From Hyphomicrobiales bacterium (GTDB taxonomy: Bacteria > Pseudomonadota > Alphaproteobacteria > Rhizobiales > Rhizobiaceae): a stretch of 64,000 nt of DNA. This document shows, in pieces, positions 42,671 to 51,318 of this stretch (position 1 is the stretch's first letter; the number at the start of each line of letters is the position of its first letter). Made by a program: the position numbers and the translations under genes. The notes beneath the pieces are model-generated. The model was not told the DNA's origin and searched no databases. It saw only the letters and a list, made by a program, of their open reading frames with translations. The stretch spans positions 1 through 64,000 of the forward strand of contig UCEU01000016.1 in assembly GCA_900471485.1 (NCBI GenBank), in the 5' to 3' direction.

Positions 42671-43648
42671 ATGAGCGCGACACCGAAACCAAAGAGCGAC
42701 GACGAGCCGAAGCAGGAGACGATTTCCTTTCCCTTCGACCGGATGACCGTCGCGCGGTTCCGGGAGACCTTCCCGAATGCCCGCTGGTCGGACACCCTCC
42801 AGGCGTGGACGGTCCCCGGCAGCTCCGCCCGGCGTCGGATCGACAGATGGCTGGCCTCCGAGATGGACCGGCACGATCCCTACGAAGAGGAACGTGGTCG
42901 CGACGCCTACGAGTTCGAACCCATCCTCTCGCCGTACCTCGCAGTTATTTCGACCGGCTTCCAGATACGCACCCCGTATTCCCGGACCGTCGTCGATGAG
43001 CTGCGACAGATTCCGTTCGCCAGGTGGAACGGCGACGAGAAGGTCTGGGAGGTGCCATACGCGTCATACGACGATCTTCAGCACAGGTGGGAGGCAATCG
43101 AAGAGGCCGCGAAGAGTGCCGAACCCGAGGAGCGGCGGAAACGAGCCGAGGCACGGAAGGGCACCGAGGAAGAGGCGAAAGCGAAGCGCCGGACAGCGGA
43201 GCGGAAGAAGAAGCGGCTGCCATTTCCGAGCGACGACCTTCCGCCTTCGGGCAGGCCTGTGGCCACACCCGCCTTTGGGATCGTTGTCATCACGGAGGTC
43301 ACGGGCGAGCTCGTCGATCCCGTGGAGGTGGCCGAGCATCATCCGGACGCCGACGAGGAGCACGTCTGGGCGGGCTGGCGGTCGGCGACGCTAGAGGAAC
43401 TCGTCCACACATGGCCTGCGAAAACCGGGCCGGGGGAGTACGAGCGGCTCCGCGGATGGTGGCAGCCGGAGATCGAGGAGCTGCGTGCGGCGAGATCATC
43501 GGCGAAGTCGAAAGAGAGGAGGCGAGGAATACAAGATTCTGCAGGTGTGACGCACGAGTTCTTCGGCATGGATGCTGTCCTCGATGATGCGCGGCGTGCC
43601 CAGGACTTCGCCGTTAATGATCTGACAAAGGCATTCGAAAAGAAGTGA
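42671..43648 (+). CDS. HARP-like domain protein without helicase
   Basis: A 325-residue protein. Residues about 15-60 (FPFDRMTVARFRETFPNARW and AWTVPGSS) and 90-150 (FQIRTPYSRTVVDELRQIPF, then ARWNGDEKVWEVPYASYDDL) look like two HARP-type modules, the annealing-helicase accessory domain of SMARCAL1. A basic Lys/Arg-rich helix separates them from a C-terminal half with VVITEVTGELVDPVEVA. No ATPase is present, so it cannot be a remodeller itself. It may bind branched or single-stranded DNA. The ATG at 42671 follows the small stress gene closely. Confidence 0.5.
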   Translation: MSATPKPKSDDEPKQETISFPFDRMTVARFRETFPNARWSDTLQAWTVPGSSARRRIDRWLASEMDRHDPYEEERGRDAYEFEPILSPYLAVISTGFQIRTPYSRTVVDELRQIPFARWNGDEKVWEVPYASYDDLQHRWEAIEEAAKSAEPEERRKRAEARKGTEEEAKAKRRTAERKKKRLPFPSDDLPPSGRPVATPAFGIVVITEVTGELVDPVEVAEHHPDADEEHVWAGWRSATLEELVHTWPAKTGPGEYERLRGWWQPEIEELRAARSSAKSKERRRGIQDSAGVTHEFFGMDAVLDDARRAQDFAVNDLTKAFEKK

Positions 43649-43653
43649 TGGCT

Positions 43654-43683
43654 GGAAACCGGCTCAGCGATGAGCCGGTTTCC
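43654..43683 (+). terminator. Hairpin after the HARP-like gene
   Basis: A perfect 13-bp stem (43654-43666 / 43671-43683) with a GCGA loop starts six bases after the stop. It has no T-run, so it may be a Rho-independent terminator of reduced strength or an RNA-stabilising hairpin. Confidence 0.55.
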
Positions 43684-43873
43684 CCGCATTTGTCTGGCGC
43701 GAACTCGAAAACGCGGAACGGACTCGCGATACAGCTGCCCGTAGCATCAGTCGTAATTTGGGGTCCTTGGATGCCCCGTCGCCCGCCGTTTAAGATGACG
43801 CGCAGTTCTAGCTGGCTGCGACCACCGCTTCGGCATCTTCTCTGTAACGCAAAGAAAATCGGAGGAACACGAT

Positions 43874-45037
43874 ATGAAAGCTCTGACATGGCACGGAAGC
43901 GGAGACATTCGCTGCGAACAGGTCGACGATCCGGTCGTTCAGCATGATCGCGACGCCATTATCAAGGTGACAAGCTGCGCCATCTGCGGCTCCGACCTGC
44001 ATCTCTACGGCGGCTTCGTTCCCGGCATGCATGCGGGTGATGTGATGGGCCATGAGACGATGGGGGAGGTCGTTGAAGTGGGTCGCGGCAATTCCAAACT
44101 CAAGATCGGCGACCGCGTCGTCGTGCCCTTCACAATTTCCTGTGGTGAGTGCCGGCAGTGCAAATGGGGGCAGTTCTCTCTGTGCGAGCGCTCGAACCCG
44201 GCGGGCGCGGAGCAGGCAAAGCAGATCGGCTATCCGACCGCTGGCCTGTTCGGTTATTCCGAAATGTACGGCCGTTTTCCGGGCGGCCAGGCGCAGTATT
44301 TGCGCGTTCCTTATGCCGATGTTGGCCCGATCGTTGTGCCTGACGGCCTGAGCGACGAACAGGTCCTGTTCCTCTCCGACATATTTCCAACCGGCTACAT
44401 GGCCGCCGAAAACTGCGACATCAAACAGGGGCAGACAGTGGCGGTGTTCGGCTGCGGTCCGGTCGGGTTGTTTGCCATCAAGTCGGCCTTCCTCCTGGGC
44501 GCGGAGCGTGTCATCGCGATTGATACCATCCCGGAGCGACTGGCGCTTGCCAGAGCGTCCGGTGCGGAAACGCTCGACTATGCGGATGAGGACCTGCAGG
44601 AGCGTATTCTCGCCATCACCAACGGGCTTGGTCCGGACGCCGTCATCGAGGCGGTCGGCATGGAAAGCCATGGGGCAGGCGGCGTGATGGAAACTCTTCA
44701 GACAAAACTGACGTCGACGGAGCGGCCGTACGCTCTCGCCCAAGCGATCCTTGCCTGCCGACCGGGTGGGACCGTATCGCTTCCGGGCGTGTTCGTCGGG
44801 CCGGCTGTTCCCGCACCACTCGGGGCCCTTGTCGGCAAGGGACTAACCCTGAAAACCGGACAGACCCATGTCCAGCGCTATCTGGAGCCACTTCTCAATC
44901 TGATCGTCGAAGGCAAGATAGATCCATCCTTCCTGATCACACACAGGATCGGGCTGGAGGAAGGTCCGGAAGCCTACAAGACCTTTCGGGATAAGGAAGA
45001 CGGATGCGTCAAGGTCGTTATTCGACCGAATGGCTAG
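43874..45037 (+). CDS. Zinc-dependent alcohol/formaldehyde dehydrogenase
   Basis: A 387-residue MDR-family dehydrogenase. The catalytic zinc ligands are in [14 protein letters not shown] and GHETMGEV, and the structural zinc cysteines are in [15 protein letters not shown]. The NAD site is [11 protein letters not shown]. The whole resembles glutathione-independent formaldehyde dehydrogenases and other aldehyde-handling relatives. It is followed by a GFA-family gene 141 bases on, so an aldehyde detoxification role is likely. Confidence 0.88.
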   Translation: MKALTWHGSGDIRCEQVDDPVVQHDRDAIIKVTSCAICGSDLHLYGGFVPGMHAGDVMGHETMGEVVEVGRGNSKLKIGDRVVVPFTISCGECRQCKWGQFSLCERSNPAGAEQAKQIGYPTAGLFGYSEMYGRFPGGQAQYLRVPYADVGPIVVPDGLSDEQVLFLSDIFPTGYMAAENCDIKQGQTVAVFGCGPVGLFAIKSAFLLGAERVIAIDTIPERLALARASGAETLDYADEDLQERILAITNGLGPDAVIEAVGMESHGAGGVMETLQTKLTSTERPYALAQAILACRPGGTVSLPGVFVGPAVPAPLGALVGKGLTLKTGQTHVQRYLEPLLNLIVEGKIDPSFLITHRIGLEEGPEAYKTFRDKEDGCVKVVIRPNG

Positions 45038-45178
45038 GCGGATGTTCGGCGACCGCTCGCATTGGCGGTCCCCGCTCGCCGGTTCCCTTGTTTGGAGGCG
45101 ACGATATTTCACCGGCGGACCTCGGCCTGATCGGCACAGAGAAGTTGACCAGCTGCGAACGCATTGGAGGCAAGCGAT

Positions 45179-45613
45179 ATGCGGGTTGCGTCATGTAGAT
45201 GCGGTGGCCTGGTAGCCAGGTGCGAGGGCGACCCCCTCCGCGTCTCTGTTTGCCATTGCCTGGAATGTCAGCGGCGCACCGGCAGCGCATTTGCTGTCCA
45301 GGCACGGTTTCGCAAGGACCTCGTCACCCTCGAGGGTTCCCACATGCGTTGGCAGCGAATTGGCGAGAGTGGAGAGAAGGCGACCTATTTCTTCTGCCCC
45401 ACCTGTGGCTCGACCGTCTTCTATGAAAACGAAGGTCTTCCAGACGTTGTGGCGATACCGGTCGGCGCGTTTGCCGATCCGGATTTCCCGGTACCGCAAC
45501 GATCGATCTTCGAGCGGCGGCAGCACCAATGGGTGCAGATAACCGGAAAGGCGATAGAGCATCATCTTGGAGATGAGGCGGAAGCAGGATGTGAAGATCG
45601 CACTTACACGTAG
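45179..45613 (+). CDS. GFA-family protein (S-hydroxymethylglutathione-type)
   Basis: A 144-residue zinc protein with [22 protein letters not shown] and [10 protein letters not shown], the Cys set of the Gfa family. Some members speed the formation of S-hydroxymethylglutathione from formaldehyde; many have unknown substrates. The start at 45179 has GGAGG eight bases upstream. The neighbour is a formaldehyde-type dehydrogenase. Confidence 0.85.
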   Translation: MRVASCRCGGLVARCEGDPLRVSVCHCLECQRRTGSAFAVQARFRKDLVTLEGSHMRWQRIGESGEKATYFFCPTCGSTVFYENEGLPDVVAIPVGAFADPDFPVPQRSIFERRQHQWVQITGKAIEHHLGDEAEAGCEDRTYT

Positions 45614-45627
45614 CCGGGTCGCCCTGC

Positions 45628-45924
45628 CTAGATCAAGCTGCCCTGCTGGACGACCTCGCCGGATTTCGAGACGATGGACGATCCATAAGGCTCACGCGAC
45701 GAGATAATCAGCGCGTCATCCGGCAGGGGGCGAGCCAGATCCTTCGCCTCGTCCCACAGCGCCCGCATCCACGTCTCCGTTTCCTCCTTCGTCGTGAGCA
45801 AGATTGGCATCGCCTTCTCATGGATCGGCTTCACCAGCCCGTTCGGATCGGTCGTCAGGAAGCCGTAGAGATCGTCGGTCGTCAGCCCGTCCTTGACCTT
45901 TCGGACGCTCTGCCATCCGGGCAC
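45628..45924 (-). pseudogene. SOS response-associated peptidase (SRAP/YedK) C-terminal fragment
   Basis: Recognisable SRAP sequence runs from [20 protein letters not shown] through [20 protein letters not shown] to [14 protein letters not shown]. The N-terminal half with the catalytic Cys2 is missing; further upstream the frame is meaningless ([19 protein letters not shown]). The 5' end of dnaE2 is missing at the same point, so both genes were cut by one deletion. SRAP proteins shield abasic sites in DNA; this fragment cannot. Confidence 0.75.
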
Positions 45925-46026
45925 ATGAATAACATCAATGATTTTTGCTCGTCGCGAGCGAACCAGGCGTTCGGCACTTTGTCGCCGGGCTCTTGGGCTT
46001 TCGGGTCTGGTTCGGCGAAGCTTAGC

Positions 46027-47556
46027 CGCGCCCAGATGGCCATGCTGCCACGGCTGAAACCCCGGACGTTTTACGACCTCGTCGTCCAGGTGGCGATCGT
46101 CCGGCCTGGACCAATCCAGGGGGATATGGTGCATCCTTATCTGCGCCGGCGCGAAGGCAAGGAGGATGTCGTCTATCCGACGCCGGAGCTGGAGGCAGTG
46201 TTGGGCAAGACCCTTGGTGTGCCGCTGTTTCAAGAGTCAGCGATGCGGGTGGCGATGGTCTGTGCCGGCTTCACCGGCGGTGAGGCCGATCAGCTGCGCA
46301 AGTCCATGGCGACATTCAAGTTCACCGGTGGCGTCAGTAAGTTCAAGGACAAGCTCGTGTCCGGGATGGTGAAGAACGGTTACACGCCGGAATTTGCCGA
46401 AAAGACCTTTTCGCAGTTGGAAGGATTTGGTTCCTACGGTTTCCCCGAAAGCCATGCGGCATCTTTTGCGCTGATCGCCTATGCGTCGAACTATATCAAA
46501 TGCCATTATCCGGAAGCCTTTTGTGCGGCCCTGATCAATTCCCAGCCGATGGGCTTCTATGCGCCCGCCCAGATCGTCGGCGACGCTCGCGCCCATGGCG
46601 TCAAAGTCCGTCCGGTCTGCATCAATCGATCCCGCTGGGACTGTACGCTGGAGCGCATAGGCAATACCGATCGGCATGCCGTTCGCCTCGGTTTTCGACG
46701 GGTAAAAGGGTTGGCGGCCGCGGATGCGGCGCGGATCGTTGCAGCTCGGATGATGAGCGGCTTCGAGTCGGTCGACGACATGTGGCGTCGCTCCGGCGTG
46801 CCGATCGCAGCGCTTGTCCAGCTTGCTAAGGCCGATGCATTCCGGCCGTCCTTGAAGCTCGAGCGCCGTGACGCACTCTGGGCGATCAAGGCACTGCGTG
46901 ACAAACCATTGCCCTTGTTCCCCGCAGCGGCCGAGCGCGAGATGGCAACGATCGCCGAGCAGAATGAGCCTGAGGTCGCCCTTCGACAGATGACGGAGGG
47001 GCACAACGTTATCGAGGATTACGGCCACACCGGCCTGACATTGCGACAGCATCCGATCGCGTTTCTCCGAAAGGATCTCGCCGCCCGCAACATTATCACC
47101 TGCGCGCAGGCGATGAATGCCCGCGATGGCCGCTCGGTCTACACGGCCGGTCTTGTCTTGGTGCGGCAGAAGCCGGGATCTGCCAAAGGGGTCATGTTCA
47201 TTACCATTGAGGACGAAACCGGCCCTGCCAATATCGTGGTCTGGCCAACTCTGTTCGAGAAGCGCCGTCGCATCGTGCTTGGCTCCAGCATGATGGCGAT
47301 CAATGGCCGCATCCAGCGGGAAGGGGAGGTCGTGCATCTGGTCGCGCAGCAGCTGTTCGACCTGACCACAGACCTGTCAGGCCTGGCGGACCGGGATGTC
47401 GAGTTCAAAATGTCCGCCGGCAGAGGTGATGAGTTTGCCCATGGCAGTGGGCCGGATCCACGCGACACGCCGCGACCGGTGCCTCGGCCGAAGGAGATGT
47501 ATGAGCCTGACCGCAGGATCGAGACGCTGAAGGTGAAAAGTAGGAATTTTCAGTAA
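46027..47556 (+). pseudogene. dnaE2: Error-prone DNA polymerase DnaE2, C-terminal fragment
   Basis: The sequence is typical DnaE2 from [20 protein letters not shown] through [38 protein letters not shown], then an OB-fold region ([20 protein letters not shown]) and the C-terminus. About 510 of roughly 1080 residues remain. The N-terminal PHP domain and the catalytic palm Asp motifs are lost. Upstream codons back to 45820 are open but do not encode DnaE2. No imuA/imuB are adjacent. The gene is almost surely inactive, although the remaining frame is undamaged. Confidence 0.8.
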
Positions 47557-47680
47557 GAACAGGATGAGTGCAGCGGGTTGTGAGTTCGATATGGTTCAAG
47601 ACTTTGGGCTCCCATCCACCTCCCTGCCTTTAGCCCATCCACCCAGCCACACACAAAGTGAGCGGCCGGGTGTTCCAAGC

Positions 47681-48499
47681 TTACGCCAGAAACTCGATGA
47701 GATCCTTGTTCAATCGATCTGGCGCTGTCGCAAATAGGCCGTGCGGCTCGCCATCATATTCGATGAACGTTGCACCAGAGATGCCGCTGGCGGCAGCCCT
47801 ACCGGACGGATCAATCGGAACGGTCTTGTCGGACGTTCCATGGATAACCAGGGTCGGGATCGTGAACGCCGGCAGGTCTGGCCTGAAGTCGGTCCGGCCG
47901 AAGGCGTCGATGCATTCGATCGTCGCTTTCGGACTTGCCATGACGCCGAGGACGAATGACCAGTCCAGCACTGCTTGGCTGACCGGCTTGCTGACGAGGC
48001 CGACGCCGTAGAATGTCTTGGCGAAGCTTTGGAGGAAGGCAAACCGGTCTTCACGGACCTGTTTCTTCATGTCGGCGAAAATGCTCGCATCGACGCCATC
48101 CGGATTGGAATCATCCTTCAGCAGGTAGGGGACGACGGACGAGACCAAGACGGCTTTTGACACTCGACCTGCTCCGTGCCGCGATAAATATCGGGCGGTT
48201 TCGCCACCACCCATGGAAAAGCCAACCAAGTGGGCCTTATCAATCTTGAGGCCTTCGAGCACGGCACTAAGGTCGTCCGCGAAGACGTCGTAGTCGTAAC
48301 CATCGGCCGGATGGCTTGACTGGCCAAAACCGCGGCGATCATAGGTGATCACCCGATATCCGGCCTCCAGCAGCGCCAGCGTCTGGTATTCGAACATGTC
48401 GCCGGTCAACGGCCAGCCGTGGATGAGCACGACAGGATGGCCCGTCCCCATATCTTTGACATGGATTTGGATGCCGTCCTTCGCTTCGATGAATGCCAT
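47681..48499 (-). CDS. Alpha/beta hydrolase (non-haem haloperoxidase-like)
   Basis: A 272-residue hydrolase. VVLIHGWPLTGDMFE carries the oxyanion-hole region, VGFSMGGGETARYL the nucleophile serine (about residue 95), then an acid Asp in TSDKTVPID and the His in YDGEPHGLF. This is the non-haem chloroperoxidase/arylesterase group. The start at 48499 has GAGGAGA eight bases before it; a longer frame is unsupported. A GGAAC-N16-GGTT motif sits just before the start. Confidence 0.88.
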   Translation of the reverse strand: MAFIEAKDGIQIHVKDMGTGHPVVLIHGWPLTGDMFEYQTLALLEAGYRVITYDRRGFGQSSHPADGYDYDVFADDLSAVLEGLKIDKAHLVGFSMGGGETARYLSRHGAGRVSKAVLVSSVVPYLLKDDSNPDGVDASIFADMKKQVREDRFAFLQSFAKTFYGVGLVSKPVSQAVLDWSFVLGVMASPKATIECIDAFGRTDFRPDLPAFTIPTLVIHGTSDKTVPIDPSGRAAASGISGATFIEYDGEPHGLFATAPDRLNKDLIEFLA

Positions 48500-48529
48500 G
48501 GTTGTCTCCTCGGTTTCTCGACGCAGACT

Positions 48530-48554
48530 AACCGGATAGCGCCGCAATGGTTCC
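48530..48554 (-). promoter_or_regulatory. EcfG-like promoter (one mismatch) for the hydrolase
   Basis: On the minus strand GGAAC (48554-48550) is followed after 16 bases by GGTT (48533-48530), 30 bases before ATG 48499. Confidence 0.5.
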
Positions 48555-48604
48555 GGCTCCAAACCCTTGCCAACTTTATCGCGGAGCGCCGGAAATCGGC
48601 GACC

Positions 48605-48630
48605 GGAACAATATGGCCCTTGAAGCGGTT
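48605..48630 (+). promoter_or_regulatory. EcfG-like promoter for the PRC-barrel gene
   Basis: GGAAC (48605-48609) followed by 17 bases and GGTT (48627-48630). It lies 34 bases before ATG 48665 and is divergent from the hydrolase promoter. Confidence 0.45.
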
Positions 48631-48664
48631 TGCTTTGTCCAACCCATAAAAAGGAGGAAACACA

Positions 48665-48961
48665 ATGGACCATACCAATCACGTTCGCCTTGCCCCGACC
48701 GAACTCACGCCAGCCATTCTTGAAGGTGCCACGATCTACGGCGCTGACGACCACAAGGTCGGAAAGCTGGACCATGTCCACGGCGTAGGCGCCGCGGAGC
48801 AGGCGATCATCGATGTCGGCGGCTTCCTTGGTATCGGCGCCAAGCCGGTGGCTGTGCCGCTGTCTGACCTGCAGTTTATGCGCGACGAGGATGGTGACGT
48901 TCATGCCGTGACGAGCTGGACGAAGGATCAGCTGAAGGACATGCCCGAACACAAGCACTGA
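48665..48961 (+). CDS. PRC-barrel domain protein
   Basis: A 98-residue protein: ATIYGADDHKVGKLDHVHGV, AAEQAIIDVGGFLGIGAKPV and VPLSDLQFMRDEDG form the six-strand PRC barrel. Stand-alone PRC-barrel proteins in rhizobia are often stress-induced; their ligands are unknown. AAAGGAGG precedes ATG 48665. A hairpin terminator follows directly. Confidence 0.85.
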   Translation: MDHTNHVRLAPTELTPAILEGATIYGADDHKVGKLDHVHGVGAAEQAIIDVGGFLGIGAKPVAVPLSDLQFMRDEDGDVHAVTSWTKDQLKDMPEHKH

Positions 48962-48970
48962 TATCTGACA

Positions 48971-48994
48971 GCCCGGCCTTCGTGCCGGGCTTTT
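48971..48994 (+). terminator. Rho-independent terminator after the PRC-barrel gene
   Basis: GCCCGGC-CTTCGT-GCCGGGC with four Ts: a 7-bp perfect GC stem nine bases after the stop. It separates the gene from the SDR gene. Confidence 0.85.
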
Positions 48995-49040
48995 CATATG
49001 CCGCGCAAGCGGCGTGCCGGCTGCAGCAGAGGAACGATCC

Positions 49041-49919
49041 ATGACGACCGACCCGACCACCACATATCCCAAGCCGCCCTTCAACAAACAGACGCAGCCG
49101 TTTCCGGGCCTTGCAGGCGAGATGATCCCGAAGCCCGATCATGGCGAGCAATCCTATGTCGGCTCCGGCCGGCTGGCAGGCAGGAAGGCGTTGATCACCG
49201 GTGGGGATTCAGGCATGGGGCGGGCCGCCGCGATCGCATACGCCCGAGAAGGGGCGGATGTCGCCATCAACTATCTGCCAGACGAAGAGGCCGACGCCCA
49301 GGAGGTCATCGCACTCATCAAGAAGGAAGGGCGCATCGGCGTAGCGCTGCCGGGCGACCTGCGCGATGAGGCTTTTTGCCAGAAGTTGATCGATGATGCG
49401 GCCGCAGCGCTCGGCGGTTTGGATACTCTGGTCAACAATGCCGGCCGGCAGCAACAGGCTCAGTCAATCGCAGACATTACATCCGAGGCTTTCGATGCGA
49501 CGATGAAAACGAACATCTACGCAATGTTCTGGCTGACCAAGGCGGCGCTGAAACACATGAAGCCCGGATCGGTGATTATCCAGACCACGTCCGAACAGGC
49601 CTATGATCCATCGGCGAACCTCGTTGACTATGCGATGACCAAGGCCGCCGGCATGAATTTTACGAAATCGATGGCGAAACAGCTCGGTCCGAAGGGCATC
49701 CGGGTGAACGGCGTCGCACCGGGCCCAATCTGGACGCCGTTGCAGGTGGCAGGTGGCGCGACCATGGAAAAACTGCAGGGTTTTGGTGGCGACACACCGA
49801 TGGGCCGCCCCGGTCAGCCGGCAGAGCTGGCTTCGATCTATGTCCAGCTCGCCGATCCTAAGGCAAGTTATGCCAATGGACAGGTCTATGGCGCCGCCGG
49901 AGGTGGCGGCCAGCCGTGA
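49041..49919 (+). CDS. SDR oxidoreductase, stress-type (relative of 31271-32128)
   Basis: A 292-residue SDR with a proline/threonine-rich start (TTYPKPPFNKQTQPFPGL) like the copy at 31271-32128. The cofactor motif is TGGDSGMG, with NNAGRQQQ and catalytic YAMTKAA. PGPIWTPLQV is shared with the other copy. ATG 49041 follows GAGGAACGATCC. The two share overall layout but differ clearly in sequence. Likely general-stress aldehyde or ketone reductase. Confidence 0.88.
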   Translation: MTTDPTTTYPKPPFNKQTQPFPGLAGEMIPKPDHGEQSYVGSGRLAGRKALITGGDSGMGRAAAIAYAREGADVAINYLPDEEADAQEVIALIKKEGRIGVALPGDLRDEAFCQKLIDDAAAALGGLDTLVNNAGRQQQAQSIADITSEAFDATMKTNIYAMFWLTKAALKHMKPGSVIIQTTSEQAYDPSANLVDYAMTKAAGMNFTKSMAKQLGPKGIRVNGVAPGPIWTPLQVAGGATMEKLQGFGGDTPMGRPGQPAELASIYVQLADPKASYANGQVYGAAGGGGQP

Positions 49920-49989
49920 TAGCGACTGGCTTAGCCGCCCGCCCACGTAAAACGATCCATCAATCACACCTAAAGGCACGAGACGGATG

Positions 49990-50014
49990 GGAACGTTGGG
50001 TCGTCTGCCTCGTT
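49990..50014 (+). promoter_or_regulatory. EcfG-type promoter, exact match
   Basis: GGAAC (49990-49994), 16 bases, CGTT (50011-50014), 51 bases before ATG 50066. It would drive the small gene and GST together. Confidence 0.6.
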
Positions 50015-50065
50015 GGGCCGGCTCATTTGCCGCTGGTTATGGCGGCGGAACTGTGGAGAAATAAG

Positions 50066-50245
50066 ATGACAAACAAGAATGGTGAGACGGGTCGCGACCT
50101 GCCGAAAACGTGGTCTGCCCATCACTCCGGGGGTGTCGCCGGGTCTGCGAAGCAAGCAAAAGACGATAAGGGATCGACTGCGCCTCGGGATGAAGGGATT
50201 CATCCAAAGGACCCCGATACAGAAAATGATCAGGGCGCCGCGTGA
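50066..50245 (+). CDS. Small hydrophilic stress-type protein, 59 residues
   Basis: A 59-residue protein rich in Lys, Asp, Gly and Ser (TWSAHHSGGVAGSAKQAKDD), with no hydrophobic core and likely disordered. GGAG lies before ATG 50066. An exact EcfG-type promoter lies 51 bases upstream, and a GST gene begins 12 bases after its stop. It resembles small hydrophilic general-stress proteins of rhizobia. Confidence 0.6.
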   Translation: MTNKNGETGRDLPKTWSAHHSGGVAGSAKQAKDDKGSTAPRDEGIHPKDPDTENDQGAA

Positions 50246-50257
50246 GAGCGCCCTGAG

Positions 50258-50893
50258 ATGCTTATTGTCCATCACCTCAACAACAGTCGCTCGCAGCGTG
50301 TTCTCTGGATGCTTGAGGAGCTCGGTCTCGACTATGAGATCCATTTTTACAAACGCCGGCCGGACATGAGCGCTCCAGACGAGCTGAGGCGAATCCATCC
50401 ACTTGGCAAGTCACCGATTGTCGAACATCTCGATGCCAACGGCCATCGGATCATTCTCGTCGAGACCGGCGCGATATGCGAGTATCTCGTCGACCTTTCT
50501 GCGGAAAGGCTTGGCCCTGCTGGCAGGGATGACCTGCTTCGCTACCGACAATTCTTGCACTACGCCGAGGGTTCGGTGATGCCCGTCCTTTTTGCCCTGC
50601 TTGTCGTGTCGAAGGTTCCGCTGCTCGGGAGATTAGCGGTCAAAAAGGTTCGCCCGATGCTCGACGTTCACTTGGACTATATTGAGTCAGAACTTGCGAC
50701 CAGACAGTGGTTCGCAGGAGACGAGTTCACGGCAGCCGACATCATGATGAGTTTTCCGTTGGAAGCAGCGCGGTCTCGGGCCGGCGTTGATGCATCCCGC
50801 CCAGCGACGATCGCCTGGCTCGAACGAATCCATGCCCGGCCAGCCTATAGAAGGGCGCTGGAAAAGGGCGGTGCCTATCGTTTCGCAAATTGA
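50258..50893 (+). CDS. Glutathione S-transferase
   Basis: A 211-residue GST. The N-terminal thioredoxin-like domain begins with IVHHLNNSRSQRVLWMLEEL, which carries the active-site Ser region, then HPLGKSPIVEH and ETGAICEYL with the GSH-binding residues. The C-terminal helical domain has FAGDEFTAADIMMSFPLEAA. It is co-transcribed with the small stress gene before it, probably under a stress promoter. Confidence 0.9.
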   Translation: MLIVHHLNNSRSQRVLWMLEELGLDYEIHFYKRRPDMSAPDELRRIHPLGKSPIVEHLDANGHRIILVETGAICEYLVDLSAERLGPAGRDDLLRYRQFLHYAEGSVMPVLFALLVVSKVPLLGRLAVKKVRPMLDVHLDYIESELATRQWFAGDEFTAADIMMSFPLEAARSRAGVDASRPATIAWLERIHARPAYRRALEKGGAYRFAN

Positions 50894-50946
50894 AAGCGCA
50901 CGACTGTGGGATAATTTGTCATCCCGTCGTCGAGTCCCCGAGATCA

Positions 50947-51150
50947 TTAGAGAACCGATACGTTCTCAGCCTTGGACTTTCCGGTCTTGCGATCCTGGCC
51001 AACTTCGAACGTCACTTTGTCGCCTTCGCGAAGCGAACTGCCACGCTGCAACGCGGAGACGTGGACGAAGACATCCTGACCGCCGTTTTCCGGCGTGATG
51101 AAGCCAAAACCCTTGTCGTCGTTGAAAAATTTAACTGTGCCTGTCGGCAT
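50947..51150 (-). CDS. Cold-shock (CspA-type) protein
   Basis: A 67-residue cold-shock domain: [19 protein letters not shown] and [11 protein letters not shown] carry the RNP1 and RNP2 RNA-binding motifs. It binds single-stranded RNA or DNA, keeping transcripts open at low temperature or in stress. The gene stands alone on the minus strand. Rhizobia carry many copies, so no specific symbol is assigned. Confidence 0.95.
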   Translation of the reverse strand: MPTGTVKFFNDDKGFGFITPENGGQDVFVHVSALQRGSSLREGDKVTFEVGQDRKTGKSKAENVSVL

Positions 51151-51318
51151 ATCATATCCTCATTTCGTGCGGCGCGGTTTGCATGCGAGACGCTACAGAG
51201 CGGGAGAGAACGGATCAACCCTAAATCCAGGAGTTGCCTTTAAACGCGGCGGACCGCTCTATCGATTTATAGCCCCCAAGCAACTCGGAGAAGCGAAGTT
51301 GCGCCCCCGTCTCCATGG

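Noticed and set aside
45820..46026. Open frame continuing upstream of the DnaE2 fragment
   Set aside because: The residues before QMAML do not match DnaE2 and run antisense through SRAP sequence, so it is a read-through of the deletion junction, not a true N-terminus.
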